Source of the DNA: Marasmius tenuissimus
Lineage: Eukaryota; Basidiomycota; Agaricomycetes; Agaricales; Marasmiaceae
Length of the DNA stretch: 64,000 nucleotides
Direction: 5' to 3'
NCBI GenBank assembly: GCA_029532415.1
Contig: JAQOTA010000069.1
Location: 1,054,001-1,118,000 of the forward strand
Made by a program: the position numbers and the translations under genes. Positions within the stretch are counted from its first letter, which is position 1; each line of letters opens with the position of its first letter. The notes beneath the pieces are model-generated. The model was given only the letters and a program-made list of their open reading frames with translations. It made no database searches and was not told the DNA's origin. Positions 46,917 through 58,698 of this stretch are shown here, piece by piece.

Positions 46917-49900
46917 GCCTAATACTTCCATGGACGAGCTGAGGGTTCGCCACCACTCAAGGGCAGCTTGCTTCAGTCCATATAATGCATGACGCAGGTG
47001 TAGTACCTTATGTTCTTGGCCCTTGACTTTGAAGCCTTCAGGTTGTTCCATGTAAATCTCCTCAACAAGATCGCCATAAAGGAAAGTGTTCTTAACATCA
47101 ACAGAGGTGATGTACCAGTTCTTGAGAGCTGCAAGAGCAAGCATCATATGAACAGTCTCATAACAAACAACTGGTGAGAAGATCTCATCGAAGTCTACAC
47201 CTTCGACCTGAGAGAAACCTTTGGCAACAAGTCTCGCTTTCTTGCGACCATTCGACTTAACGTCGAAGACCCATCTATTTCTGATGGCTTTGCGACCTTT
47301 CAGCAAGTCACAGAGTTTGAAGACCTTGCGCTTACGAAGTGCCTCAAGTTCTTTGTGACAAACGTTCTTCCATTCCTTCTGTTGCTCGACAGGCAACTTT
47401 AGAATATTGCGGAGTGTCCACTCTCTGATATTAGAGAAATCAGGAGTATCAGACGTTGGAAGCGAATTGTGAACTGGAATGGCATTGTTCAACAGGTAAA
47501 TCACGAATCCTACTCCCCCTTCTTGGGTCAGTCTTTCGACTATGCTTTCTTCCTCATGCGACTCAGTGGTGCTTCCACTAGGTTCTGGAGCAGGTGGAGG
47601 CGGAGGTGGACCAGGAATCCCCTTTTTACCACCTTTGCCTTTCCTAGATCACGAAGAGCTAGGACGATCAACTGGATGTGTAGGTTCTTTATCTCCAGTG
47701 ACGTTTCTCCAAGTATTTTTGTTCTCTAAGTCGTGAACAATTTCTGAGGGTCTATTCGGGTTCCGCTGTTCCCCAAATATGTTACCAGGTTGCGTTGTAC
47801 CCTTCCACTGCCTCAAAGACCAGCGTGGACCATCCGCTGCTGGTGCAGGCGGAGAAATGGCAGGCTCACCTGGAGGTGTCGGAGGACCAGATTGAGGGAG
47901 TGGCACATCCCCTGGCACAGGGCCACCTGCAGGTTCGTCAACCTGAGGTTCTGATCTCTTAGAAGGTTCGGAGCGACGTCTGAGATCTGGGAACGGAGTG
48001 TTGTCCCAATCGTCATCAGAGTCTTCATCTTCCAAAGGAATGTTGGGATTTTCACCCAAAGTAAATGGTTCACTACCAACAGGTGTGAAGCCACGAGTTT
48101 TGGCATCAGGACACTTATTGTACAGTGTCTCATCGAATAGTGCAGTGCTTCCTTTGAATACGGAATTATTACTTTGCATGAACAGGAAGCCTTTCATCCC
48201 ATCTTGGTAGCCGATGAAAGTCATTAACTCACTACAAGGAGTGAGCTTATTCTTCCTACGATCTTCAGGAATGAAGACGTAGGCTGCACAACCCATAACT
48301 CGGAGATGTGAAACATCAGGTGCTTTGCCGTAAAGCATTTCGAACGGAGTTCGCCAGCTCAATCGTTGCACAGGAGTGCGATTATAGAGGTGGACGGCAT
48401 GCACATGACAGAATTCCCACCAGGACTGAGGCATACAAGCTTCAAAACGAAGAGCTTCAGCCTTCTCATGAATAGTCCTGTTAAATCGTTCAGCACGACC
48501 GTTTTGTTGTGGTGTATACGGTATGCTTTGATCCCTTTGGATCCCATACTCTTTCAGTACTGCATTGAACTTATCTCCTTTGTACTCTCCCCCTTCATCG
48601 GATATCTAGGTCTTGACAACAGCATTGTATTGTGTTTTGACCATAGTAAGAAAGTCCCTCAAAGCGGGTACTGCCTCGTCTTTTGTCTTGAGCTTGGAGG
48701 TCCAAACATAGGACGTGCAGTCATCGAGAAAAGAGATGTAGTACTTGTACTGGTGATACAATTCAGCCGGGTACGACTTCAAATCCGAATGTATGCGTTC
48801 AAACGGTTTAGAAGCTCTTGTTGTAGAGTTGGGGAACGATTTCTCATGCATCTTGCCTTCAGCACAACCACGACACAAAGATGTCTTCTTAGTAGGCATT
48901 TTAAGGTCAAGTGGGAAACCTTGCGTATGTTTCTGAGCTTTATTCAGGGCTTTATCCAATGGATGCCCAAAGCGTCTGTGCTCAATATCGTAGTCAACGT
49001 TGTAAACGACCGACTTGGCCATTAAAACCTCAGCAGATGCTTTCTGCGAGTGTACCCAATAAATGGTTTGACCAGGCATATGAGGATAGGAAACAAGCGA
49101 CTGTCGTCGCTGTGATGAGTAGAAGGCTAGCTTCTTCGCGTTTCCACGAATTGATAGACCATCTTGAAGGAACTCTCCCATTGATAGTAGACGTATATCC
49201 AATTGAGGTATGTAATAGACAGGGTAGAGACGCGAAACGCGCTCAGTAAGTTTCCCGTCATATCCTTCAACATTATGCTTAATGAAGACTGTGCCTTTAC
49301 CCTTGATCTGTATAGGGTTGCCCTTATTTGCAGTATTTACGATAGGACCATCAAGCGATTCATATTCAGCGAAATCATTCAAATCATTTGTGAAATGAGA
49401 GGAGGCACCAGAATCAAGGAGCCAACCCTGTGTGTTGTTCACACTTTTCTTTCCCTTACATTGAGTACAACCCACAAAGTGGGTGGAAATAGCATTGCAA
49501 AAATGTACAAGTGATTCCAGATCACTACGACTACCGCGCGCACTACTGATACCAACTAGTTGAGAGCAGTGCTGTAGGTTTGCATCAGCTTGGGAAAGCA
49601 GGTCAAGGTATGGTACTTGCCTGTCATCGTGGAACGATCCAAGAGAGACGTCATCCGGGACGTCCTCAACCCCTGCAGCTTCGGCAATAGCGTTGTCAAC
49701 TTCATTACCGAATAGAGAGATCATGTCTTCCATACCGTCGTCAGATCCCCAATCCATCTCTACATCTTCATCAGGATCAGCACTACGAGAGCGTTTAGAA
49801 GAAGTAGAAGAAGGAGATCCGGCTCCCTCATATCCCTCATCATCCTCCAAAAGACACTTGGACGAGGATGCACATGGTTGTTCAATGCAATCCTGGAGCG

Positions 49901-51572
49901 AACGATTGGTGGCGGACGTGATGATCTGTTCGAAGGGTTTGAGATACCGCGCTGTCTTGGGGGCACCAAGTCTGTCAGCAAGGGAACGTGCTCCACAGAC
50001 ATCATCAAATACTGACTGAGATGGCTTGAAGCCAGTGAAGGACTGCATGGCAGCCGGGTTCTTCTTGACAGCTGGCTGAGGGACAGTGCTGTCGCAGGAC
50101 TTGTCCCAGTGACTGGTGAAGTGAGCTGGGGGCAGTGATCCCATAGCATGAACAGGAGGGACACTGGCGATCTCAGCGCGCAAGGAGTTGTTGACCGCGT
50201 TCAACGCGATACGTTCCCTGCGGTCAGTGATTGAGGAATAAGGACAGGTAGGAGCGGGCGAAGCTACGACAGATGCATAGGATGCCAGATGGGAGTGACC
50301 ATGCGACCAATTGTTACCACCGTTGTTACCGGGACCCTGATGCTGGTTGATACCACCGTGGGTACCACACTGCTGCTGCTTCTTCTTCTTACCATTATTC
50401 TGGTTTGAAGAAGGGCGTTGCTGCTGCTGCTGCTGCTGTGGTTGACGCTGTTGGCCACGCTGCTGCTGTCCGTGCTGCTGATGTTGCTGCAGCGGACGCT
50501 GCTGCTGACCAAAAGATGGTTTGCGGTTACCAGCACGCTTGACCGCAGAGAGGCGGTTGGCAAGCTGAGAGTTCTGACGTTCGTATTTGATCATGATAGC
50601 TTCATGAACGTCAGCGACGGTGAGGGCGCTGGAGCTTTCAGGATCCCTATCAAAGTCATGAAGGGATTTGGAGGAAGCAGTGTCCCATTCGGGAGGAATA
50701 GCTGCAATGAGAAGGAGGGCTTTGATCAACTCGGGGAGTTCAACCCCGACCTCGGCAAGACGTTCAATATAGTGTTTGAACTTGGCGATGCCAGCCTGGG
50801 GATGGCTGGTGGTAAGCCGGAAGGACACCAACTTGATGAAGTCGCCATAGATGGCAGACAAGGTTGGTTCGCCGTAGGTGGTGACGATGGTGGACCAGGC
50901 TTTGGCAGCATCCATGTCCTTAAGAGGTTCAAAGACTTCTTTTGTAGAGGTCAACTGAATGATACCCATCAGCTGGAGATCTTTGTCCTCCCATGCTTCC
51001 AGCGCGGTGTTGTACGCCATGATCTGGGCTTCAGTAGGGTCTGCCCGATCAGGTTCCTCATCGGAATCAACAGGTGCAGCTGCAGGCATAGCTGCCGCAC
51101 CAGGGGAAGGAGTGACCGTAATGGTCGGAATGATGTCCCCCAGAGGGTACGTTGGCTTTTTAGCCGCACCAGTAAGGTGACAATAAAGGCCTTGAGCCTT
51201 AGTTACAGCTTCCATTTCGCCATTATAGGTCTGGCAGAAACCAGTGCCGTCGAAGCGACCGGAGAAGAATTTCTTAACGTCAAACATGATAGTAAGAGGT
51301 TTGGTTTGGTGTTGGATCTAGAAAAGACAGCATCAGCATGCGTCTAATCAACACAGGGAGCAGCCATCAAGGCGCTATGCTCAACAAGGAGCATTGGATC
51401 CTTGAGATCTGATGTTGTCGAAGGACGTACATCAATGCCATAGATCGAGCACTCAATTAAGAGGTTGATGGCAACATGCAGGTCTAGCCTAGCTAGCCAA
51501 TGACAGCAGCCTAGGGGTGCTCGTCTCTGACAGCAGCCATCAAGGCGCTCGTCATTGTAGTCGGGCTAACTG

Positions 51573-51584
51573 GGGCCCACAACC
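51573..51584 (-). other. Copia B primer-binding site (initiator tRNA-Met half)
   Basis: GGTTGTGGGCCC differs by one base from GGTTATGGGCCC of element A. The latter is complementary to the conserved anticodon arm of eukaryotic initiator tRNA-Met (GGGCCCAUAACC). Confidence 0.6.
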
Positions 51585-51905
51585 TGATGAGCCGGCATGA
51601 CGCCTAGCGCAGAGGACTACAACATGGCTACACTACTACTTACCAGAGAGGAGTTTAGAGAGGTAGAGGCGAGACGTAGAAGCTCAAGCACACTGTAGAT
51701 TCAGGTAAAGAACTATGAGCTTATATACATGAAGATACAATAGAACTACCATATAGAGACGACAATAGAAAATGTACATATGTGCATAATGAACAATGAA
51801 GAATGGAACAATAGCGAATGCATTGTCCCGCATAATACAATGGCGGGAAGTATGAACCGGGACTTCGGATATACCAGGATCTAATTATAGTCCACAGATT
51901 CAACA
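51585..51905 (-). repeat. Copia B 5' LTR
   Basis: This is the right LTR. The adjacent internal bases read on the minus strand GGTTGTGGGCCC (51573-51584), the likely primer-binding site. Confidence 0.9.
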
Positions 51906-52084
51906 CTACTTATATACTATACAGAGGTGGCTGTAGCTACTATAACAGGAGTGACTAGGAATAGCATAGATCATAGTGAAACAATTGAAGCATAGATGTG
52001 GCCTGATACAACGGTCCATATATCCAGTAGTCCGGATTCAACACTCCCCCTCGCTAAGTGCGGCACAAGTAGAGCACGAAGTGT

Positions 52085-55000
52085 CTATTCGGATGAATAA
52101 AATTCAAGTCCAAGATGTTCTCTGAAAGCGAAGAACTTGACATGACCCAAATTCTTGGTAAACATGTCCACAGGATTGTAGGCACCGTCAATAAAGAAAA
52201 GATCGACCTTGCAGTCTGAAACACATTCGTGAATGTAGTGATAGCGAATATCAATGTGTTTGGTGCGACGTTCTTGAACTGGGTTAGAGGCGATGAAAAT
52301 CGAGCCTTGATTATCTCCACATATGGGTACGGGAGTCATATCAATCCCAAGTTCAGAGAGCAACTGTCGAATCCACACAGCTTGACGACTACAGTCAGAT
52401 AGCGCCATGTATTCAGCTTCAGTGGATGAAAGCGCAACAGTCTTCTGGGCACGTGATTGCCAACAGAAGATGCCACCTGCCAATTTGAAGAAATAGCCCG
52501 TGATTGACCAACACTTGATAGGATCAGCAGCCCAATCAGAATCAGTGAATGCTAGTAAACCTCTGTCAGAGGCTCCATCATAGACCAATGCATAGTCTGG
52601 AGTTCCTGCAAGATAGCAACAAATATAAAGCGCCTTCTTTAGATGATCTTCCAATGGATTAGCAGAGAATTGAGAAAGCTTTGTAACAGCGTAGGCAATA
52701 TCTGGACAAGTGCCAAGCGATCCAATCACTGATTGATATTGAGTGCGACGTTCGGGATCAACAGGACCTTTGTTGGGTTGTGGAATATAGCCGGCGGGAA
52801 GAGGAGTATCAGCTGCTTTTGCATTCTGCATGCCAAATCGCTTCAAGACCTTCTTCAAGTAGTCGGTCTGGTCAAGAAGGATTTTACAGCCTTTGTGACG
52901 AATACGCATGTGCAAGAACTCTTTAACTTCTCCAGGATCACGGCACTCCCAACGAGCCATAAACTCAGCTTTCTTCTTTTCGACAAAGGCTTTGTTGGAT
53001 CCAAGGAATAATGCATTGTCAACATAGATCAAAGCGATACATTCTTCACCAGTCTCACGATCTTTGCAGATGAAGAGACCTGCATTGGAAGTTAAGTGTT
53101 TAAAGCCCATTACTTCCATGGATGAGCTGAGGGCACGCCACCACTCAAGAGCGGCTTGCTTCAGTCCATATAATGCATGACGAAGGCGATAGACTTTGCC
53201 TTCCTGACCCTTAACCTTGAAACCTTCAGGTTGATCCATATAGATCTCTTCTTTAAGTTCGCCATAAAGGAAGGCGTTCTTCACATCCAATGCCTGAATG
53301 TGCCAGTTTTTGAGAGCTGCAAGTGCGAGCATCATCCATACAGTTTCAAACTGTACAACTGGTGAGAAGATCTCATCAAAGTCAACACCTTTGACCTGAG
53401 AGAAACCCTTGGCAACAAGTCGAGCTTTCTTTCGACCGTCTGACTTGACATCAAACACCCATCTGTTCTTGAGAGCCTTGCGATCTTTAGGTAGGTCAAC
53501 CAATTCAAAGACCTTGCGCTTGCAAAGAGCCTCTAGTTCATCGCAGCAAGCGGCCTTCCATTCTCTCTGCTGCTCAGCTGGCAGCTTCAGTATGTTACAG
53601 AGAGTCCACTCTCAAAGGTTAGACATATCAGTGAGGTCATCGTGAATGGGAACTGCCCGATTTAACAGATAAATCACGAAACCTACTCCCCCTTCCTGGG
53701 ATAATTGTTGCACTAAGCTATCGGGCTGACTCCCCCTGGAGTTACACATGGTAGACAGACTGGCACGATTAGTCCCAGGAACCTTTCTAGGTCTGCCTCC
53801 CCTACAAGTAGTAGGTGGATCCATGGGTTCTCTATCACCCGTGGCATCTCTCCATGTAGAATTTCTCTCCATATCACGCACAATGCGCGAGGGATTATTT
53901 GGGTCTTGTTGTTCACCAAATACGTTATCAGGTTGCTTAGTACCCGTCCGTTTCCTGCCTGAACGCCTTGGCGGCGGAGACTGCTCTTGTCCACCTACTG
54001 GTGTAGGTGGCCTGGGAGGCTGGAACAGAGGATCAGGATCAGAATGTTGATGTTCACCCTGAGGTACAGGACCATCTCCGTCATCGTCATGCGGAGATTC
54101 CGATCGCTTTGGAAAGTTCTCAGGAGGATAAAGATCGTCCTCAGACGAATCACCATCACTATCCGAAGAGAAGTTGGGATTTTCACCCAATACCGGCAGT
54201 ATTTCAGGGATTTCACCCACCAGGGTAAAGCCACGCGGTTTCTTATCAGAACACTTTGGGAACAAGTTTTCATTGAACAGAGCTGTAGTGCTTTTGAAGA
54301 TAGTATTATTGGACATCTTCATGAAGACATATCCTTTCATGCCTTCCTGAAAACCAATGAAGGTCATCAGTCCTGAATGTGGAGATAATTTGTTAACTCA
54401 ATGCTTTTCCGGAATAAACACATATGCTGCACATCCAAAGACTCGAAGATCCGAAACATCCAGTGCACTGCCATGCAGCTTCTCATGCGGGGTCAACCAA
54501 CGTAAACGCTGGGACGGCGTCCGATTATGAAGTGCAACAGTGTGCAACACACAGAATTCCCACCAAGAAGGTGGAAGACAAGCATCAAAGCGAAGAGCTT
54601 GAGCTTTCTCAACAATGGTCTGATTGAACCGTTCTGCACAACCATCCTGTTCCGGCGTATATGGAATGCTGGTCAGAATTTTGATACTGTGCTCCTTGAG
54701 TACATCATCGAAGACATGTGATTTGTACTCTCCCCCTCCATCGGACATCCATTCCTTAATATCAACACTGAATTGTACCTTCACCATAGCGAAAAAGTCA
54801 CGGAGCATCTTGACAGAGTCAGATTTGTGTCGCATGAGCATTGTCCAGCCATGTGAAGTACAGTCGTTGACAAACGACATATACCATTTGTATTTGTGGT
54901 ACGACTCAGTGGGGAATTGTTTGAGGTCAGAGTGGATTTTCTCAAAGGGTTTCAAGGCATGGGTAGTGGAGTCAGGGAATGATCTGGAGTGCATCTTTCT

Positions 55001-57271
55001 TTCTGCACATCCTCGGCATAACCGGGTTTTCTTCAGTTTTTGGTCGAATTCCGGGAAGTTCTTTGTATGCTTCCGAGCTTTATCCAGAGCCTTGTCTGAA
55101 CAATGTCCGAAACGTCTGTGTAGAACTTTGTAGTCAACGTTATCCATTGTTGACTTGGCCATTAAGCTACGAGCAGAGGCTTTCTGCAAGCTAACCCAAA
55201 AAATGGTTTGACCAGGCGTAAGCAGATACGATACCAATGATTGGCATCAACCCTTGTGATAAAAAGCCAATTTGCTAGACGATCCACGTACTTGCAGACC
55301 ACCTTGCAAGAATTCTCCAAGCAAGAGAAGTCGAATTGACAAAAGCGGAACATAATAGACAGGATAGAGTCGCGTAATGTGTTCCTCCATACAACCATCA
55401 GATCCTTCAACAGAATGAGAGATGAACACAGTCCCTTTCCCCTTAATTTGGATAGGGTTGTCCTTCTGCACAGTGTTTAGCTGTGGTCCATTGTTCATGG
55501 GTTCATACTCGGCAAAATCTTCGAGATCATAAGTGAAGTGCAATGAGGCACCCGAATCGACAATCCACTCTTGCGAGCTTCCAGTCACCTTCTTTCCCTT
55601 ACAATTGACACATGTGGCAAAGTGATCACCAATATATTGTGCAAATTTCATACAGGACATGATATCCGAACTACTACGTTTAGAAGCGGCTAATAAAGTG
55701 GCGCACTGTAGGTTCGTATCAGTGTTAGAAGAAAGACTGAGATAAGGCACTTGCCTGTCATCGTCAGATTCCTCAGATCCAATGGAGACCGAATCGTACT
55801 CAACATCGTCGGTAAAACCAGTGGCATCTGCGATCTCGCTGTCAACATCCATGGCACTTCCACTTGCAATCCCCGTGCGCAAGGAATGGTTAACAGCATT
55901 CAATGCGATACAATCTTCACGCTCAGAGTCGGAGTCCTCATAGAAAGACTCATAGAGGTCATAAACCTTCTCAACGCTCTTAGCATGCTTTGCAGGTGGA
56001 GCAGTGGAGGAGGGACCATCAATACAATGTTTCAGGGAGGAAGAGGAAGCAGCCGCATATCCCTGTTCCATAGGTTCAAGGACGTGGGCATACTTGGGAA
56101 CACCAAGATGATCAGCAAGACTGCGAGCAGCCTGAGCATTCTCAAAAACAGTACCACCAGAGGTAGCACCGGAGAAACGCTGCATGTGGAGTGGATCCCG
56201 GGATTGGTCCATGGGATGTACAACAGATGGAGTATCAGGAACGATGGGAGGTGAAGAGATGGACAAATGAGCGAGGAACACGATATGAGAATGACCCTTA
56301 TGAGAGGAGTCACCCTTGTTGTTCTGAGAATCACCCTTCTTCTTCCTGCCACGTCAGTTGTTCTTCTTCTTCTGGTCGTTGTCGTTATTAGACTGGTTGT
56401 TATTGTTAGACGACGATGAAGGAGGATTAGACTGTTGGTTAAACTTTGGGTCCTTGTCCTTCTTCTTGACAGAAGAAATGCGCAACGCGAGAGGAGCAGG
56501 TTTCCGAGCTTCGTAGTGGTTAATGACGGCATCACAAGCCACTTCGAAAGTAAGATCAGCTGGCAAGTTACCATTGGTAGCAAATTCGTGAGTGTTTGAC
56601 CAGCCCTGTGGTAGAACAGAGAGGAGGAGCATGGCTTTGATAAGATCAGGGAGACCGATATCAGCTTTGTGGAGCTGTCCAAAGAGGAGTTCGAGTCGAG
56701 CTATTTCTGGAATGGGGTTTCCACCCGACAGACGGAATTCCATAATGGACTTGAAGTCTGCCCAAACAGAGACGGAAGTCTGTTGACCATAACAAGCCTT
56801 GATCTTCTCCCAAGCATTCCAAGCCATATCATCATCCTTGATAACACTCTGCATGGCAATGGTGGTGGTGGCACATAGTGCACCCATGGCCTTGAATTCA
56901 TACTTCTTCCAACGTCGATGGTCCTTCTCATGCCTGAGAAGATCTTTCTCGTACCTTTCCAAATCCTTAGCATACTGCTCAAGATCGGTAGCGTACTGCT
57001 GCATCTGCGCGTCAGTAGGAGAGACTGTCTCCGTACGTGTAGTCACTTCAGTTGTAGTTGTAGCAGCAATAGTGACAGTGCGAGTAGTTGCTTTAGGTTT
57101 AGTAGGTTCTTTAGGTTTCTTGGGTGCATCAGGTTCAGGATCGTCGTTGGTGTAGTGGTTGTAGAACTCGTTGATCATGGCATAGGTACCAAGACCCTTG
57201 GACCACTTGCGCCAGTTGACACCGCTGAAGACTTCAACAGTGGGGATAAGGGTAGACATAACAGGAGCCAT
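52085..57271 (-). pseudogene. Copia A Gag-Pol, heavily decayed
   Basis: Gag starts near 57271 (MAPVMSTLIPTVEVFSG), has a charged coiled-coil-like stretch and an Asn/Lys-rich end, and breaks at a TGA at 56354. Protease WIVDSGASLHFT is at about 55550. Integrase HRRFGH and the DDE core with SDGGGEYK follow. RT and RNase H occupy 52085-53503. Stops at 56354, 55247, 54398 and about 53610 are TGA; where element B can be aligned (55247, 54398, 53610) it has Arg. RT shows YVDN instead of YVDD (53015-53017) and lacks five residues near 52720. Many other Arg codons of element B are Cys or Trp here. Not able to encode an active polyprotein. Confidence 0.9.
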
Positions 57272-57586
57272 AGCGATCTGGAGTAATAAAACAACGATCA
57301 GCATATGTTCATCATCATAGGCAATGATAAAAGAAATCACTGCACGGTCAACAGCGATAGCCATCGATTGTTGTTGAGGACACAGTCCACCATCGTCAAA
57401 CATCAATGAAGATGTCAACTTCACAGGTCCAGAACTGGTGTTAACGGTCTGCCCATCTCGACAGCGATTAAGCAGTCATGATGGTTATCAAGTGCAACGA
57501 CCACAATAGCGCATCATCATAGGCAGCACTCAGCAAAGGTGCACATCCTAAAGAGCTGCCATTGCAGGGCACATCGATAGGGCACC

Positions 57587-57598
57587 GGGCCCATAACC
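57587..57598 (-). other. Copia A primer-binding site (initiator tRNA-Met half)
   Basis: On the minus strand GGTTATGGGCCC follows the 5' LTR directly. It is the exact complement of the initiator tRNA-Met anticodon arm, as in Drosophila copia and yeast Ty5, which prime from a half-tRNA. Confidence 0.7.
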
Positions 57599-57856
57599 TG
57601 TTGAGGCAGAGGTCCTGCCCACGCAGTGGCAGCATGGGACAGACTAGCTCACCTGGAGATAGGCTTAGAGGCAGCAACGAGAGTAGTAAAAGTACTGGTA
57701 TTGCATGTAGATACAGAGCTACTTATATACTATACAGAGGTGGCTGTAGCTACTATAACAGGAGTGACTAGGAATAGCATAGATCATAGTGAAACAATTG
57801 AAGCATAGATGCGGCCTGATACAACAGTCCATATATCCGGTAGTCCGGATTCAACA
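57599..57856 (-). repeat. Copia A 5' LTR
   Basis: 258 bp, TGTTGAGG to TTCAACA. It differs from the split left copy at three positions I can see. Confidence 0.9.
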
Positions 57857-57861
57857 GTATT

Positions 57862-58447
57862 GTCTGATTCACATAATTCAAACTGATGCTGGCTGATCTT
57901 CTGGGACAAAGGGAAGTCGGGGAGTGGCAGTATGGGAACAAGCACCGACATACTCTGGATTTTTGGACCATGAATGTTAAAGACCATCCCTGGCTCAGCA
58001 GCGGCATTGGGTCCAGCCCAGTTCAGGATCAGCAACTCAGTATCAAGCCCGTCTTTCTGTCCAAGGTCATGAGACTTGCATTGAACATGGTTTATTTGTC
58101 ATTTTTGGAGAAACACATAGGTCTGAAGGTACTGGATACTCTTAAGTTGACAATAACACCCAGTCTCCAAATATTGCACTGTACCGGACTGCCTCCGGCA
58201 TCAACATCAAATCATCAATGCCATTGTGGGGCTGTCACACCGAAATACTTGCTGCCCTGGCTTCTCTTACAGTTTTAAAATTCAGCAGACCGGCAAAGGC
58301 GGAAATTTTGAGCGTGAAAGCCTTATTTCAAAATGATAGTGATTGCTTGGGGATTTTAATTGTTGTGGCTAGTAGGTTGCTCAGCCTCCTTTCAACTTTG
58401 CCATTGCCATCTCGCTGATTATTGATGGTAGGCCCGGACTAAAGCTA
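57862..58447. other. Flank between copia A and the Tc1-like element
   Basis: The sequence is broken by stops in all frames, with one plus-strand frame of 130 codons (57886-58278) lacking motifs. It may continue the pre-insertion sequence at 43690-44208. No gene is called. Confidence 0.35.
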
Positions 58448-58698
58448 AGATAGGGGCACCATAAGGGCGACCAACCCCATGTGCACTGGTCACACTGTGA
58501 CTCTTCATCCAAATTTAGTAATTCTCAAGGTTGCATAGGACATGGTGGAAGGTTTTCTATGTGTATCCATAAGTAATGCAAAAAAATGGAAAATCAGGCC
58601 TCATGAGTTTGTCCAAGCAGGGTATCCGAGGATTTTCACACAAAAAACTGGAGGTTTGCGTGATTTCTCGCCAAGTAATATCAAAAATACAATCAGAT

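Larger units (their letters stand above)
44697..51287 (-). pseudogene. Copia B Gag-Pol
   Basis: Read on the minus strand from 51287 (MFDVKKFFSGRFDGTGFCQ). The Gag region ends in a long Gln-rich tract (about 50400-50520). Protease motif WLLDSGASSHFT is at about 49420. The GAG-pre-integrase HRRFGH and CRGCAEGK come next, then integrase. RT is at about 47370-45400 with active site YVDD at about 45650, then RNase H with STEAEYMALSDC and DNQGS, ending FYSST at 44697. Breaks are a TAG at 48606 where element A has Trp, a TGA at 47649, and the Mutator-like insertion at 45741-46916 within RT. Otherwise well preserved, with a first open stretch of 893 codons. Confidence 0.9.
44334..51905 (-). mobile_element. 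Ty1/copia element B, nested in the left LTR of element A
   Basis: LTRs at 44334-44654 and 51585-51905 are 321 bp each and start TGATGAGCC and end TTCAACA, with about seven differences. CTACT is duplicated at 44329-44333 and 51906-51910, which places the insertion inside the LTR of element A. The product is related to that of element A throughout Pol. Confidence 0.95.
44209..57856 (-). mobile_element. Ty1/copia element A (outer), carrying element B
   Basis: The right LTR 57599-57856 (258 bp, the 5' LTR of the minus-strand element) starts TGTTGAGG and ends TTCAACA on the plus strand. The left LTR is 44209-44333 continued at 51911-52043, cut by element B. GTATT is duplicated at 44204-44208 and 57857-57861. 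I count three differences between the LTRs. Gag, protease, integrase, RT and RNase H are recognisable but broken by stops. Confidence 0.93.

Noticed and set aside
50418..51347. 309-codon plus-strand open frame
   Set aside because: It is the antisense of the copia B Gag, with Leu/Ala-rich composition from the Gln-rich repeat read backwards.
57886..58278. 130-codon plus-strand frame next to copia A as a gene
   Set aside because: No start context, motif or splice continuation, and the opposite strand and flanks are full of stops.
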